Shown here one piece after another: positions 45,070 to 55,550 of a stretch of 64,000 nucleotides of DNA (its first letter is position 1; each line of letters begins with the position of its first letter). Position numbers and translations under genes: made by a program. This DNA is from Eutypella sp. D-1 (lineage: Eukaryota; Ascomycota; Sordariomycetes; Xylariales; Diatrypaceae). Location: assembly GCA_023313575.1 (NCBI GenBank), contig JAJTTP010000005.1, positions 558,001 to 622,000 of the forward strand. Reading direction: 5' to 3'. The notes beneath the pieces were generated by a model, which was not told the DNA's origin, did not search any database, and was given only the letters and a program-made list of their open reading frames with translations.

Positions 45070-48000
45070 ATGCCCGGCATACTGCCCATGAAGGTCATCA
45101 AGGTGGGCACGAGCTCGCAGAGCCGGATAGCACAGGCCTGCGACCGGTGTCGATCGAAGAAGATCCGGTGCGATGGGATCCGGCCATGCTGCACGCAGTG
45201 CGCCAATGTAGGCTTCGAGTGTCGCACGAGCGACAAGCTTAGCCGCCGTGCCTTCCCCCGGGGCTATACGGAGTCACTCGAGGAGCGTGTGCGGCAGCTC
45301 GAGACCGAGATTCGCGAGCTTAAGGACCTTCTCGACGAAAAGGATGAGAAGATCGATATGCTGTCCAAGATGCACGATAACCGCCCGACTCCCGCCGCGT
45401 CCCATGCCTCCCCCGTCTCCGTCGACTCGAGGAGGCGAGACTCCAGATCCCCCGCGAAGGAGGACGTATTCCGGATCCAGGCCTCGCCTCTACTGCTCGG
45501 CGTCGAGAATTCTGACTCATATTTCATGGGCGCCTCGAGCGGGCGTAGCTTCATAGAAGCTTTCAAACGTAAGATCCAGGAGATCGGTAAACCGTGCTCA
45601 GATTTCAATCCGGAGGCCTTCCTTCACATCCAGGGATGCTACCCGCTCGTCGCCGAACCGCCCGCCCGTCCCGTCAGGGCACCACCGCGACTGTTCACCG
45701 ACCGATGCATCAACATATACTTCCAGGAGTGGGCACCGCTGTTCCCGGTGCTCCATAAGCCGACGTTTCTGCGGCTGTACGAGGACTTCGTTGCCGACCC
45801 CGAGAAAGTGAAGAACGACCACAAGATCGCCCAGCTCTACCTCGTATACAGTATCGCCGCGCTCTCGAGCGAGTCTGCCGAGGTCGACCAGATCGCCGCG
45901 TGCGAAGTCCAGTGGCAGAGGGCCCTCGATGCCGTCATCATGAACAACACCATGGCCACGCTGCAGTGCCTGGTCCTCGCCATGATGTACTGCATGATCC
46001 GTGCGGACTACAAGCGCCTGCAGCACTACAAGGGCGTCGCGATAGGGCTCTCCCACAGGTTAGGTCTGCACCAGAGCCAGAAGAGGTTCTCGTTCGGAGC
46101 CCTCACCATCGAAACCCGGAAGAAGGTCTTCTGGACTTTGTACACCCTCGACTGGTAATGAATCCCGAGTCGTCCGGTCCCCGTACCCTGGGCACGTGAG
46201 CTAACTTTTCTCCCTAGTTTCTCTGCCTCCATGCTCGGCCTCCCTAAGTTATTAAAGGAGGAGGATGTTCACGCTGAGTATCCGTCCGACACGGATGACG
46301 AATACGTCACGGAAAAGGGCTTTCAGCCGACTCTCCCTGGAGAGTACACCAGACTGTCGAGCGCCCTGGCGCTCTTCAGACTGTCGCGGATCCTCGCTCA
46401 GGTACTCGAGAAGGTCTACCCCGCCGCCTCGACGCACGAGCTGTCTCTCCAGCTGCTGTCGTCGCTAGATGCCGAACTCTCCGACTGGAGCGAAAATCTC
46501 CCGCACCACCTCAAGCTGAACTTTGTCCAGGACAAGCCGTCTACGGATGTTACCGGAAGCAGGTCGCCGATCCTGGTAAGTGGTGCAACCATACATACAT
46601 GCATACTTAACGGTTCTCGCTTGTCGGGAAGCGCTAAGTAACGTTGACGTGACTAACCTACCTCGTTCCAGGCGTTGGCGTACTACTACATCCGAACACT
46701 GATCCACCGACCCGCGGTGACGTCGTCGCTGGGGTCGAAGGCGGCGCCGTCGCTGATCGCGGTGGGCGAGTGCAGCAAGCACGTCGTGCAGATCGTGCAG
46801 CTGCTCGAGGAGCGGAGCATGGCGTTCTCGTTCTGCCTCAACAAGACCGACATGCTCGTGCTGTGCGGCGTCGCCCTGCTGTACCAAAGCCTCGGCCTGA
46901 GCCCCGACAGCAAGCTCATGCGCGAGGTCGAGCGCCTCTTCGCCGCCCTCGTCGACATCCTCGACCGCGTCCAGGGCCCCGGCACCTACGACCTCAAGCG
47001 CGTCGCGTCGATCCTCATCTCCGTGGACCAACACCACTACCAGAACCAGAACCAGAACCAGAGTCAGAACCAGCAGCACCAGCAACAGCCCCGCTCCTAC
47101 GCGAGCCCGGCGCGCAGCAGCCCCGACACGAGCATGGGGGCGCCGCCGCCCAGGGTGTCGCCGCCGATGCAGCACGCCCACGCCGCCTCGAGGAGGAAGT
47201 CGATCTACAACCTCGGCCCGGCGTCGACGACCTCGCCGAACATGAGCGAGTCCGACTTGCTCTCGCAGCAAGAGAAACTGCGACGGATGACGATGCCGAG
47301 CATACCGGGCGCGGCGCGGCCGGCGGACCCGCCGCGCTCGCAGTCGCGCGCGTCCCTCGACCACGCGGAGCAGCAGACGTCGGCGGCCCGCAGGGATAAC
47401 CACCGATTCTCGATATCGCAGATCCAGCAGTCCATGATGCGGCGCGTCAAGACCAACCTCGACTACCTGTCCTTCGGCGGCAACGGTAACGGTAACGGTA
47501 ACGGTAACGGTAACGGCAATGGTAATAACGGCAACAATGGCAATAATAGCCAGCAACCACACGCGCAATCCGCCTCGCCCGCGCAGAACCGCAACACGGC
47601 GCCCTCGATGGCCCAGCCAAACCAGACCTACCCACCGACGAAGCCGCTCGGCGGTGCAGACAGCACCAACGGCGTCTCGATTGCCGAGTGGGAGGCCCTT
47701 CTCGGCGCCATGGACAGCGGACAGATGTACGACGCGATCTACGGGGGCCCGAGTTTCGGAACGCCGATGCCGGCGGCGGCGGAGGCCTCACCGCCCAGCA
47801 TGCAGAACGCGAACGGCAGCGGCAGTAACGGGAATAATTATGGAAATGGCGGCGGCGGTGGCGGTGGCGGAGGGGATTGGTCCTCGTCGTCGCCGGACGC
47901 GTGGGACTTGTCGGGCTTCAGCGTCGCGGACCTGGTCGGGGGCGTGGGCGCGGGTGTCGCCGGCGCTGGCGCGCCAGGGCACCCCGTGACGCAGAGCGTG

Positions 48001-48207
48001 CCGAGTATCAGCGACGAGAGCCTGAGCTCGGGCGACGACCTCGCGGGCAGCGACCTCTATCTCAGCATAGGGAGCGACGATTTCCACGGAAACAGCGGTG
48101 GAGGCGGAGGCGGGGGCGCAGGTGGCCCTTCGATGGCGGCAGCGCAGAGATCCAGTCTCGACGGCCACCTTCCTCCCCACGCGCTAGATCTGAATCTCGG
48201 TATCTGA
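45070..48207 (+). CDS. facB: Zn2Cys6 transcription activator FacB/Cat8
   Basis: Three exons, 45070-46154, 46218-46575 and 46672-48207, give 992 residues. FacB (Aspergillus; Cat8 in yeast, ACU-15 in Neurospora) activates acetate utilisation, glyoxylate-cycle and gluconeogenic genes when glucose is absent. The N-terminus MPGILPMKVIKVGTSSQSRI is almost diagnostic. The zinc cluster has cysteines 24, 27, 34, 41, 44 and 51 (ACDRCRSKKIRCDG). A leucine-rich coiled coil follows (about 68-105). The fungal-specific regulatory domain spans about 205-600. The C-terminal third is Gln/Asn/Gly/Ser-rich with acidic patches, as in activation domains, and includes a (GN)n tract from a GGYAAC hexanucleotide repeat. 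It is longer than the Aspergillus and Neurospora proteins (about 865), mainly through this low-complexity tail. Confidence 0.93.
47479..47520 (+). repeat. GGYAAC hexanucleotide repeat coding Gly-Asn
   Basis: Six to seven in-frame GGT/GGC-AAC units encode alternating Gly-Asn in the activation-domain region of the FacB protein. Less regular GN/NN codons continue to about 47555. Confidence 0.9.
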
Positions 48208-50038
48208 CGATGATGGGTGCGTCTAGGAAGGTGGCGGGCTTTTCACTCCCTTATGTGGGCTTTGGTTTCTCTTTTGTGTATAGATTTTTCCTTAAACAGC
48301 TCAGGCATCGCTGTCATATGATGTCCCATGGTTATTTTCTTTTTGGAAACCGTCTTTTCAGTTCTCAAGCCGGTTCGGTTCGGTCTGGATACCAAGGGTT
48401 GGGCTGTTACTGTACTGGCGCGGCGGTTTGATCGGTCGGTTTGGCCGGGGTTAACGGTCTTGTCCTAGGTTAGGTACTTGAAATCGCTGTGTATTTTCTG
48501 TCTTGTGTGCTGTCTGCGAGTGCTTGTGGATTTATGTGTCTTTACTTTTGTCTTTTAGAATCCCACCCTCGTTCCAGGCGCAGAAAGACAGGTTGGAAGG
48601 ATATTTTAGGCACAACTACAAAACTATCACGATACGATGTTTCACATGCCAGCAGCCACTTGATCCGTCTTAAGACCATACATAGGGGGGCCCTGGTCAG
48701 GGCGTGGACAACCGGCCGGACGGGCGGAACGGAATGAAGCGCAAAGCAAGCTAGCGATCCGAGGTGATGGTTCAACATGTTAACGGGGACGAACGCACGT
48801 CTGTTCTCTTTTATTATTACGACTCCTCTTATAACCTACACTTGTATGATTGCAGCCAAATTATCGTATCACCTTCTTTACCTTTCGTCCTTTCTTCTTT
48901 CCTATCGTATTCCGGCCTGGCCTAATTCGTGGGACGATGTAACCCAGCTAGGACGTGACGAACCACCAGATCGCCTTGACAATATGACAATGTAGGATTT
49001 GCTGAAGAACTCCCGCGTAATCTTATTAGTTATTTCCGCGGCTACTTGTTTTTGGCAAGTTTATTAAGGCCTTGCGAAGGAGATGGGGAAATAAGCACAT
49101 AAACAGATAAGTGGCCTAGATGTGAACCGAGAGATGTTTAAGGCAGTGCGCTATTTTTTTAGTTTTACATGTCCGATCTTATATTTATATTATTGGGAAG
49201 TATGTATAAACACACTCAATCGGATCATACATACCCACCTATCTACCTAGGTAGCTATCCATCGATGTGAAATAATGAGATCGTCATTAAGGAGACTTGG
49301 TGGTCCCTTCTTTCTATTAAAGCGAGAAGACTGGCTGTAGCCAACGGAGTTTACACCTTTACTTAACATACGAATTCCCCGAACATCCTTATAAAGTATA
49401 TCCACCCGATTAGACGGTGAATGACACCGTAAACTCCGGTCCTATCTCCGCCAATGCTGGTAGAGATGGGAGGACTTTCTGCACTGCACGTAGCATTCCC
49501 ATCCCTTACTTTCCTTACCTGGGTAGATAGATATGTAGGTTTACAGGTTTTTTTTGTTCTCAAGAAACGAAGTATTCGAATATCCCGCAGCATATACACC
49601 GCTGCGAGGACGTGGTCAAAAAGAAAGAGCTACGTGGTTTATCTCCGCTCGCACTCTCCCTCCCCCCCAATCGTCATCGTTTAACGGTCGCGCGGCACTT
49701 GTGCTTACTGGACTTCCCTGGATTCCTACGCATGCCTAGGTGAAGTCCGCTGGCTCAACCATACATACCATCTACGTAGGCTTTTATCTGTAGTTACATA
49801 CCATTGATGATCAACAGGAATTGACTACGCCATTACTCCTCCATCTTTTTTTTTTTTTTTGCTTCATTATTAACCGGTGTTGCCTTGGCCTTCATAAAAT
49901 AGCGACATTTCTAGTTGTCGATGAGCTTCAAGGCGGTCGATTTGTATTAGAACAAGGTTACATGAGAGAGACGTCCCTCTAGACAGGCGGACGTATTACA
50001 CGATATCTAGAGTAGCTGGCCGCATATCGGTTTTCACC
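48208..50038. other. Intergenic between facB and the phosphodiesterase gene
   Basis: This 1.8 kb has no supported gene. TACCTAGGTA occurs at 49244-49253 and a T16 run at about 49845-49860. The 5' third is probably facB 3' UTR. Confidence 0.5.
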
Positions 50039-51679
50039 ATGGGACCTAAGCGGCGTAGTGTGAAGGCCCCCATGGCGGACCCGGCAGATAGCTCGCCGAC
50101 AGGTGGCTGGGCGCCGGCGTTACCCGGTAAGTGATCGCCCGGGTCCTTCAAATATCTGTCTCATAAAACCCCCGGGAGCCTGGCTAGGTGAAGGAACGGA
50201 CGGGAGACAGGGGCGCTAATCTCTCTTGTCACGGAACCCTCCGCCCCGTCCCCCTTCAAAAAGGCATCATCCCACCCTCACCCAAAGACGCCTCGGCCTC
50301 CGCCGACATGACCGGGCGGCCGCGGCTGCCGCAGGCCATCGCGCACCGGGGGTACAGCGCGGTGGCCCCGGAGAACACGATATCGGCGTTCCGGCGAGCG
50401 GTACTGGCGGGGGCGCACGCGCTGGAGACGGACCTGCGGCTGTCGCGGGACGGCGTTGTCGTGCTGGCCCACGACCCCTCGCTGCGGCGCACCTTCGGCG
50501 AGAACGCCCTCGTCCGTGACCGCGACTGGGCTCACCTCGCCACCCTGCATACCCTGCGCGCCCCCGGCGAGCCAATGGCCCGCCTCGTCGATCTCCTAGA
50601 CTTCCTCAACGACGACGAGGAGCGCGCCGACCGTATCTGGGTCATGCTCGATGTCAAGGTACGGTGACCTCCCGTCCCCCCAATCTATTCAATTCTTGTA
50701 GTATTCGCGGTCGTCCGCCCTCGCTGTGGGATTTGGCGCCAGGAAGAGGCCAAAGAGAATTGGAGGTGATCACTTGCTAACCGGCATCCTTCACCTTTGA
50801 TTTGAGTGGAACAGAGAGACAGCGACCCGGCCGAGATGATGCAGCGTATAGCAGAGACGATCGCCTCGGTGCCCTCGAGGACGAGGCCGTGGAATGAGCG
50901 GATAATGATATGCTGCTGGAACGTAAGGCGTCCCCTCTTCCCGCCCGCCCCTGAAATGATCTTATCAGGTTCCCCTCTCACTCTCAGGGACCCATGTAAT
51001 CTGACCGGGACAAAAACTCCCCTCTCTTTGCACCCACCAGGCCGCCTTCCTCTCCGAGAGCCGAAAGCACCTGCTAGAATTTAAGCAAGCGCACGTGGGG
51101 TTCTCGACGACGTACGCGCGGGCGTTGCTGCGGCACCTCCCGAGTCTGGCGCCGCTTCTCCGCGGCTCCGGCCCCCCAGCGACAGAGACGGGGACGGAGA
51201 CGGAGACGGAAACCCCAACCTACTCCTCCGCCTCCTCCTCGATCCAGATCAGCATGCTGCGGTTCGCGCTGGCGTCGCCCCTGGGCCTCGGGGGCGCGCG
51301 GTTTGTGCGCGAGATGCGCGACGCCCGCGTCCCGCTGTACGCGTGGACCGTCAACGGCGACGACTGGATGCGCTGGGCCGTGCGTCTGCGCCTCGACGGC
51401 GTCGTCACGGACGATCCGGCCCGCTTCCTTGAGGTGTGCGCTGAAATCGCGCAGGAGGATGAGGCGAAGGCGGAGGGGAAACCGCTGACGGCGAAGAGGG
51501 GAGGGGGTGGTGGTGGTGGTGGGGAGGGAGAGGAGTCGCTGGTTAAGAGGGCCGTGGACGCCGTCAAGTTCTGTGCCTGGATCGCCCTCGTTGAGTTCGC
51601 ACACTTGGTCTTCCTCGCCTACCTACTCTGGAAGCATGGGGGGCTCGACAGAGAGGTCCGGAAGAGCTTCGCGCATTGA
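50039..51679 (+). CDS. Glycerophosphodiester phosphodiesterase family protein (Pgc1-like)
   Basis: Four exons, 50039-50126, 50264-50658, 50815-50922 and 51041-51679, give 409 residues. The GDPD TIM-barrel residues are present: AHRGYSAVAPENT (His57, Arg58), LETDLRLSRDG (Glu84, Asp86) and LAHDPSLRRT (His99). The C-terminal barrel motifs are VPLYAWTVNGDDWMRWA and LDGVVTDDP. A hydrophobic C-terminal segment (CAWIALVEFAHLVFLAYLLW) predicts a tail anchor. This matches yeast Pgc1, a tail-anchored phospholipase C that degrades phosphatidylglycerol in mitochondria and lipid droplets. A Gly run from a GGT repeat (about 51502-51528) lies in a loop before the anchor. Substrate choice among glycerophospholipids cannot be read from sequence alone. 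The gene converges on GPI11. Confidence 0.88.
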
Positions 51680-52293
51680 TGTTAACCGGGCTGGTTTTCC
51701 CCTTATCGTGCATGGATGTGAGTGCGTGTTTAGATTAGTAGCGGAGGACTTTCCAGGGCTTGCGCATGGTGCAGTCACTGTGATTATCAAGCGTTGCCGT
51801 AGGAGATTTTGGCGTCTAGCCAAAAGACCGCGATGTTATCCCCAGACTGTGTAAGCGAACTACCGCATGCGAGTAGGGCTGATATCTGGAAAGGCATGGG
51901 CAAGTTGCAGAAGCAGTGTGGAGGCCAAATAGACATAACGAGTAATTGAAACACAAGGAAACTACACAAATACACCGATCAACGAGACGGATTGCGCGGG
52001 AGAGCTTCCTGGTCAGCAAAGTTGTGGGTAGGTAATAGTGCTACACACAAAAGTGTCACGGTGGGAACACGGTTTGGCAAAACAGGTCATAAGGATGGTT
52101 GCCGAACATGTATTCAATGACGGCTCACCTAGCTAATATGATATATGCGACTATATGATGTGAAGTTCTCACCCGCTACCTATACAATGCGTCTATTTGT
52201 CTTTTCTTTCTTTCTCCCTCTAAGCCTAATATATATAAGATACACACATGCAACCAATCTAACCGAGATGGCTCCCGGCAAATCTAGTGCACC
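51680..52293. other. Convergent 3' flanks, phosphodiesterase / GPI11
   Basis: This 614-bp spacer lies between two converging genes. No supported coding frame or RNA gene was seen. Confidence 0.5.
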
Positions 52294-53183
52294 CTAAACG
52301 AACCTCTTGCCAAAGGCCAGGGTGCCACCGACCATCTTTCCGATGGCGTAGCCGGCGAAGACACCGGCGAGGATGGTGACGGGCCAGCGCTGCCAGTCGC
52401 GGTCCCAGTCGAGGGGAATGGGGACGGCGCCGAGCCAGGCGCCGGCGCAGGCGCCTAGGAGACCGCCGAAGCACTCGTCGAGCGGGGCGCGGGCGCCGAG
52501 GATCTCGAGCCAGTCTTCGCCGCCGAGCCCGCGGGCATAGACCAGCGGGAACAGTCCCAGAAGCGCCAGGTGCTGCGCGCAGAGGAAGGTGTGCGTCGCG
52601 TGCGTCAGGAACGGTGCTCCTAGCAGCACGAACAGCCCGTGCAGCGCACCGGCGCCGACGATGGAGAGTACGAGCGCCACGAGGATTGTCTGTAGAAGGA
52701 ACAGATATACCACATTAGAAAGATATGGAGATAAAAAGTTCATATCTTGGAATAAATACGTACGACCGTGATGTTAGGCCCCGAAGTCTCCGAGCCGGAC
52801 CTCTTCTTCTCGCCGGGACGCGGCTTACGCGCCGGCTTGGCCGACTGGGAACCGGCGGGCGGGAGACACAGGACGGCGTAGGCGATCTGCAGGGCGGCGA
52901 GCGCGGGTAGTAGGGAGCCGTACATGGTGGGCACGGGGTCGGCGACGAGAGCCGGGAACCGCACGGCGAAGAGCGAGAGCAGGAGGACCGTGTGGGCGTG
53001 GCGCGCGGCCTGGGCGTGCGGCGCACTTAGGACCCGGATTGGTTGTGAGGGCGTGGAAGTGAGTGCGGGTGTATCGTCTGTGGCAGTTGTACTCGTCATC
53101 GTCGTCGTCGGCGCCGTCGTCGCGGTCACGGCGCTACTACTACTACTGCTGCCGTTGCTGCTGGACTTGCCAGTGGGCGACAT
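52294..53183 (-). CDS. GPI11: GPI biosynthesis protein Gpi11 / PIG-F
   Basis: Two exons, 53183-52764 and 52689-52294, give 271 residues. PIG-F/Gpi11 is the ER membrane subunit that partners the GPI ethanolamine-phosphate transferases Gpi7 and Gpi13. The N-terminal 50 residues are Ser/Thr-rich and disordered. Membrane segments then follow: LLLSLFAVRFPALV, LLPALAALQIAYAVLCL, TILVALVLSIVGAGALHGLFVLLGAP, LALLGLFPLVYARG and VTILAGVFAGYAIGKMVGG. The family signature runs from LHGLFVLLGAPF through HTFLCAQHLA to WPVTILAGVFAGYAIG. The single intron (GTACGT...CTACAG) is phase 0 and keeps the loop before the third segment. Length is normal for filamentous fungi. Confidence 0.92.
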
Positions 53184-53939
53184 GGCGGTCGTTGGGGGAC
53201 AACAATGTGAAGAGTGCGTGCGTTGTTGTGAGATGTATCGTAGCAGATTGATGATTGGCCGTCGCAGTCTAGCTTACTTGCAGGCGCTGAAGTTGTTTCC
53301 AAGGTTGATGAAGTAGAAGTAGAAGGTCGAAGGATAGGGTTATGTCCATACAGACAACCCTGAAGGAGGCGCATTAATTAGTGAATTAGGGAACATAACA
53401 GGTAGCTCAGAGCTCTTCCAGAGGAGATAACAAGGGGCACCTAACAAGGTACCCGTGGACCTTCCAGGGGGGTTAACTTTAGCGGCTTAACTTCAGCGGG
53501 AATAGCAGTGGTTTTATCGATAAGCATTGATAACGATAAGAGAATTCCAACTTTCTGAACTTCGGATGGAACAGTGCCAGGGGAGAACCCTTGTGGGCTA
53601 TGGGGACTCGTTATTTTATGGATTCATATGCCAAATTGCTACGGAGGATAGGTTTCACTATATTAGATTCAGACATGACCCGGGGACGAGGCTACTCATT
53701 TTGTGTATTTTTCTTTGTTTCTTGTGGGTCGGAACCACCGGCGTCTTCGCCCCTCTAGCAGGAATTTGTAGATTATATAGCCGTCGTCGAGCTCCAGCGT
53801 CGTTGCCATTCCTCGTTACCCTACTTAGCTATACTAAGTAGCTATCATCCTAGCTGTTACCATGTAGATTTACCCTTCTTTCCGTAGGCTTTTCTCGCAG
53901 TATGAAGTCCAAGTGATCATATTATGTCTTCCAAGGTTG
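53184..53939. other. Intergenic upstream of GPI11, downstream of translin
   Basis: This 756-bp spacer has no supported gene; the frame at 53527-53841 (+) has no family features. It must contain the GPI11 promoter. Confidence 0.45.
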
Positions 53940-54893
53940 TTAAGATTGCTGCTGGGCGGGCTGGGGAAGCAGGTTGCGGAGCGATAGGTCGTAGATGACA
54001 TCCTCCACCTTCTTGACGTGGTACTTGACCGAGTCGACCCGTCTGCGCAGGGTGTCGTTCTTGAGGTTGAGCAGCTGGAACCCCGCGAACAGGTCCTTGA
54101 TGAAACCGCTGATCCGCACCGTGAGGTCCACGTCTCCCATCGTCACCGAGTTCATCGCCAGCCGGCTGAGCTCCTCTGTGATGTCCGTCATCGCCAACAA
54201 GTACTCCTCGATCGTCACGTGGAAGGCGTCCTTGTCCTTGAGGTTAACGGGGACTATGGGTTGTTGTTAGTAGGTACATATACGTAGAGGTCAATAGATC
54301 CCGTCGTTGCAGGTTGGCGTGACTTGCCTTGAAGAAGCTCGCCCACCTCTTCGATGCTCAGGAGGCGCCCAATCTCACCGGGGCGCAAGTCGGAACCCAG
54401 GCCGCCCAACCAGGCCGTGATCAGGATGGTACCGACGACATTCTGGACGGAGCGGGTCCACCTATGGTTGTACCTGGAGAGACTCTTGTCAGAACCTCGT
54501 TCGGAGAAGAGAGGGGGGGAAAAGCAAGGTGGGCTTCTGAGGGGAGGCGACATGCGTACTTGTAGTATGGGTAGTTGGAGGCGAACTGCGACAGCTGGCC
54601 CACGCTCTCAATCTCATGTTTGATGCCATCCTCCTCAACCTGCTTCAACAGCGGCGGGACTGCCAATAGAATTAGTCTTGCTATCCGTTGCGATAACACA
54701 CCCGATACTTACGCTTTGAGCTCGGCGTCGAGTGGATGCGGCCGAGGAGGCCCTGCGAGGTCGATACGTGACGGTTCAGCTCCGCAATGATCTTATGCAG
54801 GTTTTCGTTGACTACGATCTCCTCCTCGCCGCTGGTCTTCAGGTATTCGAAGATCGAAGGGTCGATCATCGGGGATGGGTTGGTACCTGCCAT
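53940..54893 (-). CDS. Translin
   Basis: Four exons, 54893-54713, 54659-54560, 54473-54328 and 54253-53940, give 246 residues. Translin forms octamers that bind single-stranded nucleic acid and, with TRAX, the RNA-cleaving C3PO complex. It is all-helical. Family blocks are: NENLHKIIAELNRHVSTSQG in exon 1, FASNYPYYKYNHRWTRSVQN across introns 1-2, TIEEYLLAMTDITEELSRLA with its conserved RLAMNSVTMGD continuation, and the C-terminal RRRVDSVKYHVKKVEDVIYD. Length fits (human 228). The third intron (54254-54327) starts with GC rather than GT; the exon end CAAG followed by GCAAGT is the standard minor GC-AG form. A TRAX gene is not in this window. Confidence 0.92.
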
Positions 54894-55359
54894 TGCGAGG
54901 TAAGGCTGTTAAGATAGGTACTGTACTTCCTCCTGAGCAGTCTTGGCCTTCAACTTCAAGAATGGCAGGGAAGGCAAGGCACAATTGAGGTTTGATTTGG
55001 TTGTGTAGTTGTTGGTGGGGTTGAATGAGCTTAAGTTCAAGTGGGTGGAGGGGCAGATAGGCGATACACTTTTGAATGTCTGTTCTAGAGTTGAGCGCGA
55101 AACCGTTTGTTTGATCTGCAACTAGAATACCTACGATATTTACGATGCTGCTACCAATTGGGATGGATCGGGCTGGTTTTGAAGCTGAGTTTAATCACAT
55201 TGAAAGCAAATTCACCTGCGCTGGCATTACCATCACTACTCATCCCTCAGGCGCTCAACTCTACGAGTGTAAAGCTGCTCAAACTACTCTGGGGCTGCCT
55301 CCAGAGGGATATCTTCTTCACGACCCTGGACAAGCCAAGAATCACAATGAAAATAAAAG
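54894..55359. other. Intergenic, translin promoter and U2 3' flank
   Basis: This 466-bp spacer lies between the translin start codon and the 3' end of the U2 gene, both on the minus strand. The frames that cross it and run into U2 are not genes. Confidence 0.5.
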
Positions 55360-55550
55360 AGGTTCGCGTCACCTGGAGGCAGTGTAATACCAGGGACACG
55401 GTGGGCAGCGGTCATGCGCAAGCACAGAGGACGCGCACCCGGAGGCCAAAAATAAGAATAATCACGATTGTACCACAGTGTGGTACTTTCAGAGATTAAA
55501 CTGAAAAGAACAGATACTACACTTGATCTAAGCCAATTGGCAAAGAGAGC
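55360..55550 (-). ncRNA. U2 spliceosomal snRNA
   Basis: About 190 nt on the minus strand. U2 pairs with the intron branch site and with U6 in the active spliceosome. Landmarks in order are: 5' stem-loop I with TTGGCTTAGATCAAGTG, then the branch-site recognition element GTAGTA (55515-55520). Stem-loop IIa (CTTTTCAG...CTGAAAG) and a perfect stem-loop IIb hairpin (GTACCACACTGTGGTAC) follow. The Sm site ATTTTTGG is at 55446-55453. A GC-rich stem III comes next, then stem-loop IV (CCTGGTATTACACTGCCTCCAGG), nearly identical to the vertebrate loop. The ends are estimated: the 5' end within a few bases of 55550, the 3' end about 10 nt after stem-loop IV. Candidate upstream TATA-like DNA (CATATAAATA) lies near 55605-55615. 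Confidence 0.95.

Noticed and set aside
55107..55499. Protein frames across the U2 locus
   Set aside because: They coincide with a complete snRNA on the opposite strand and have no protein features.
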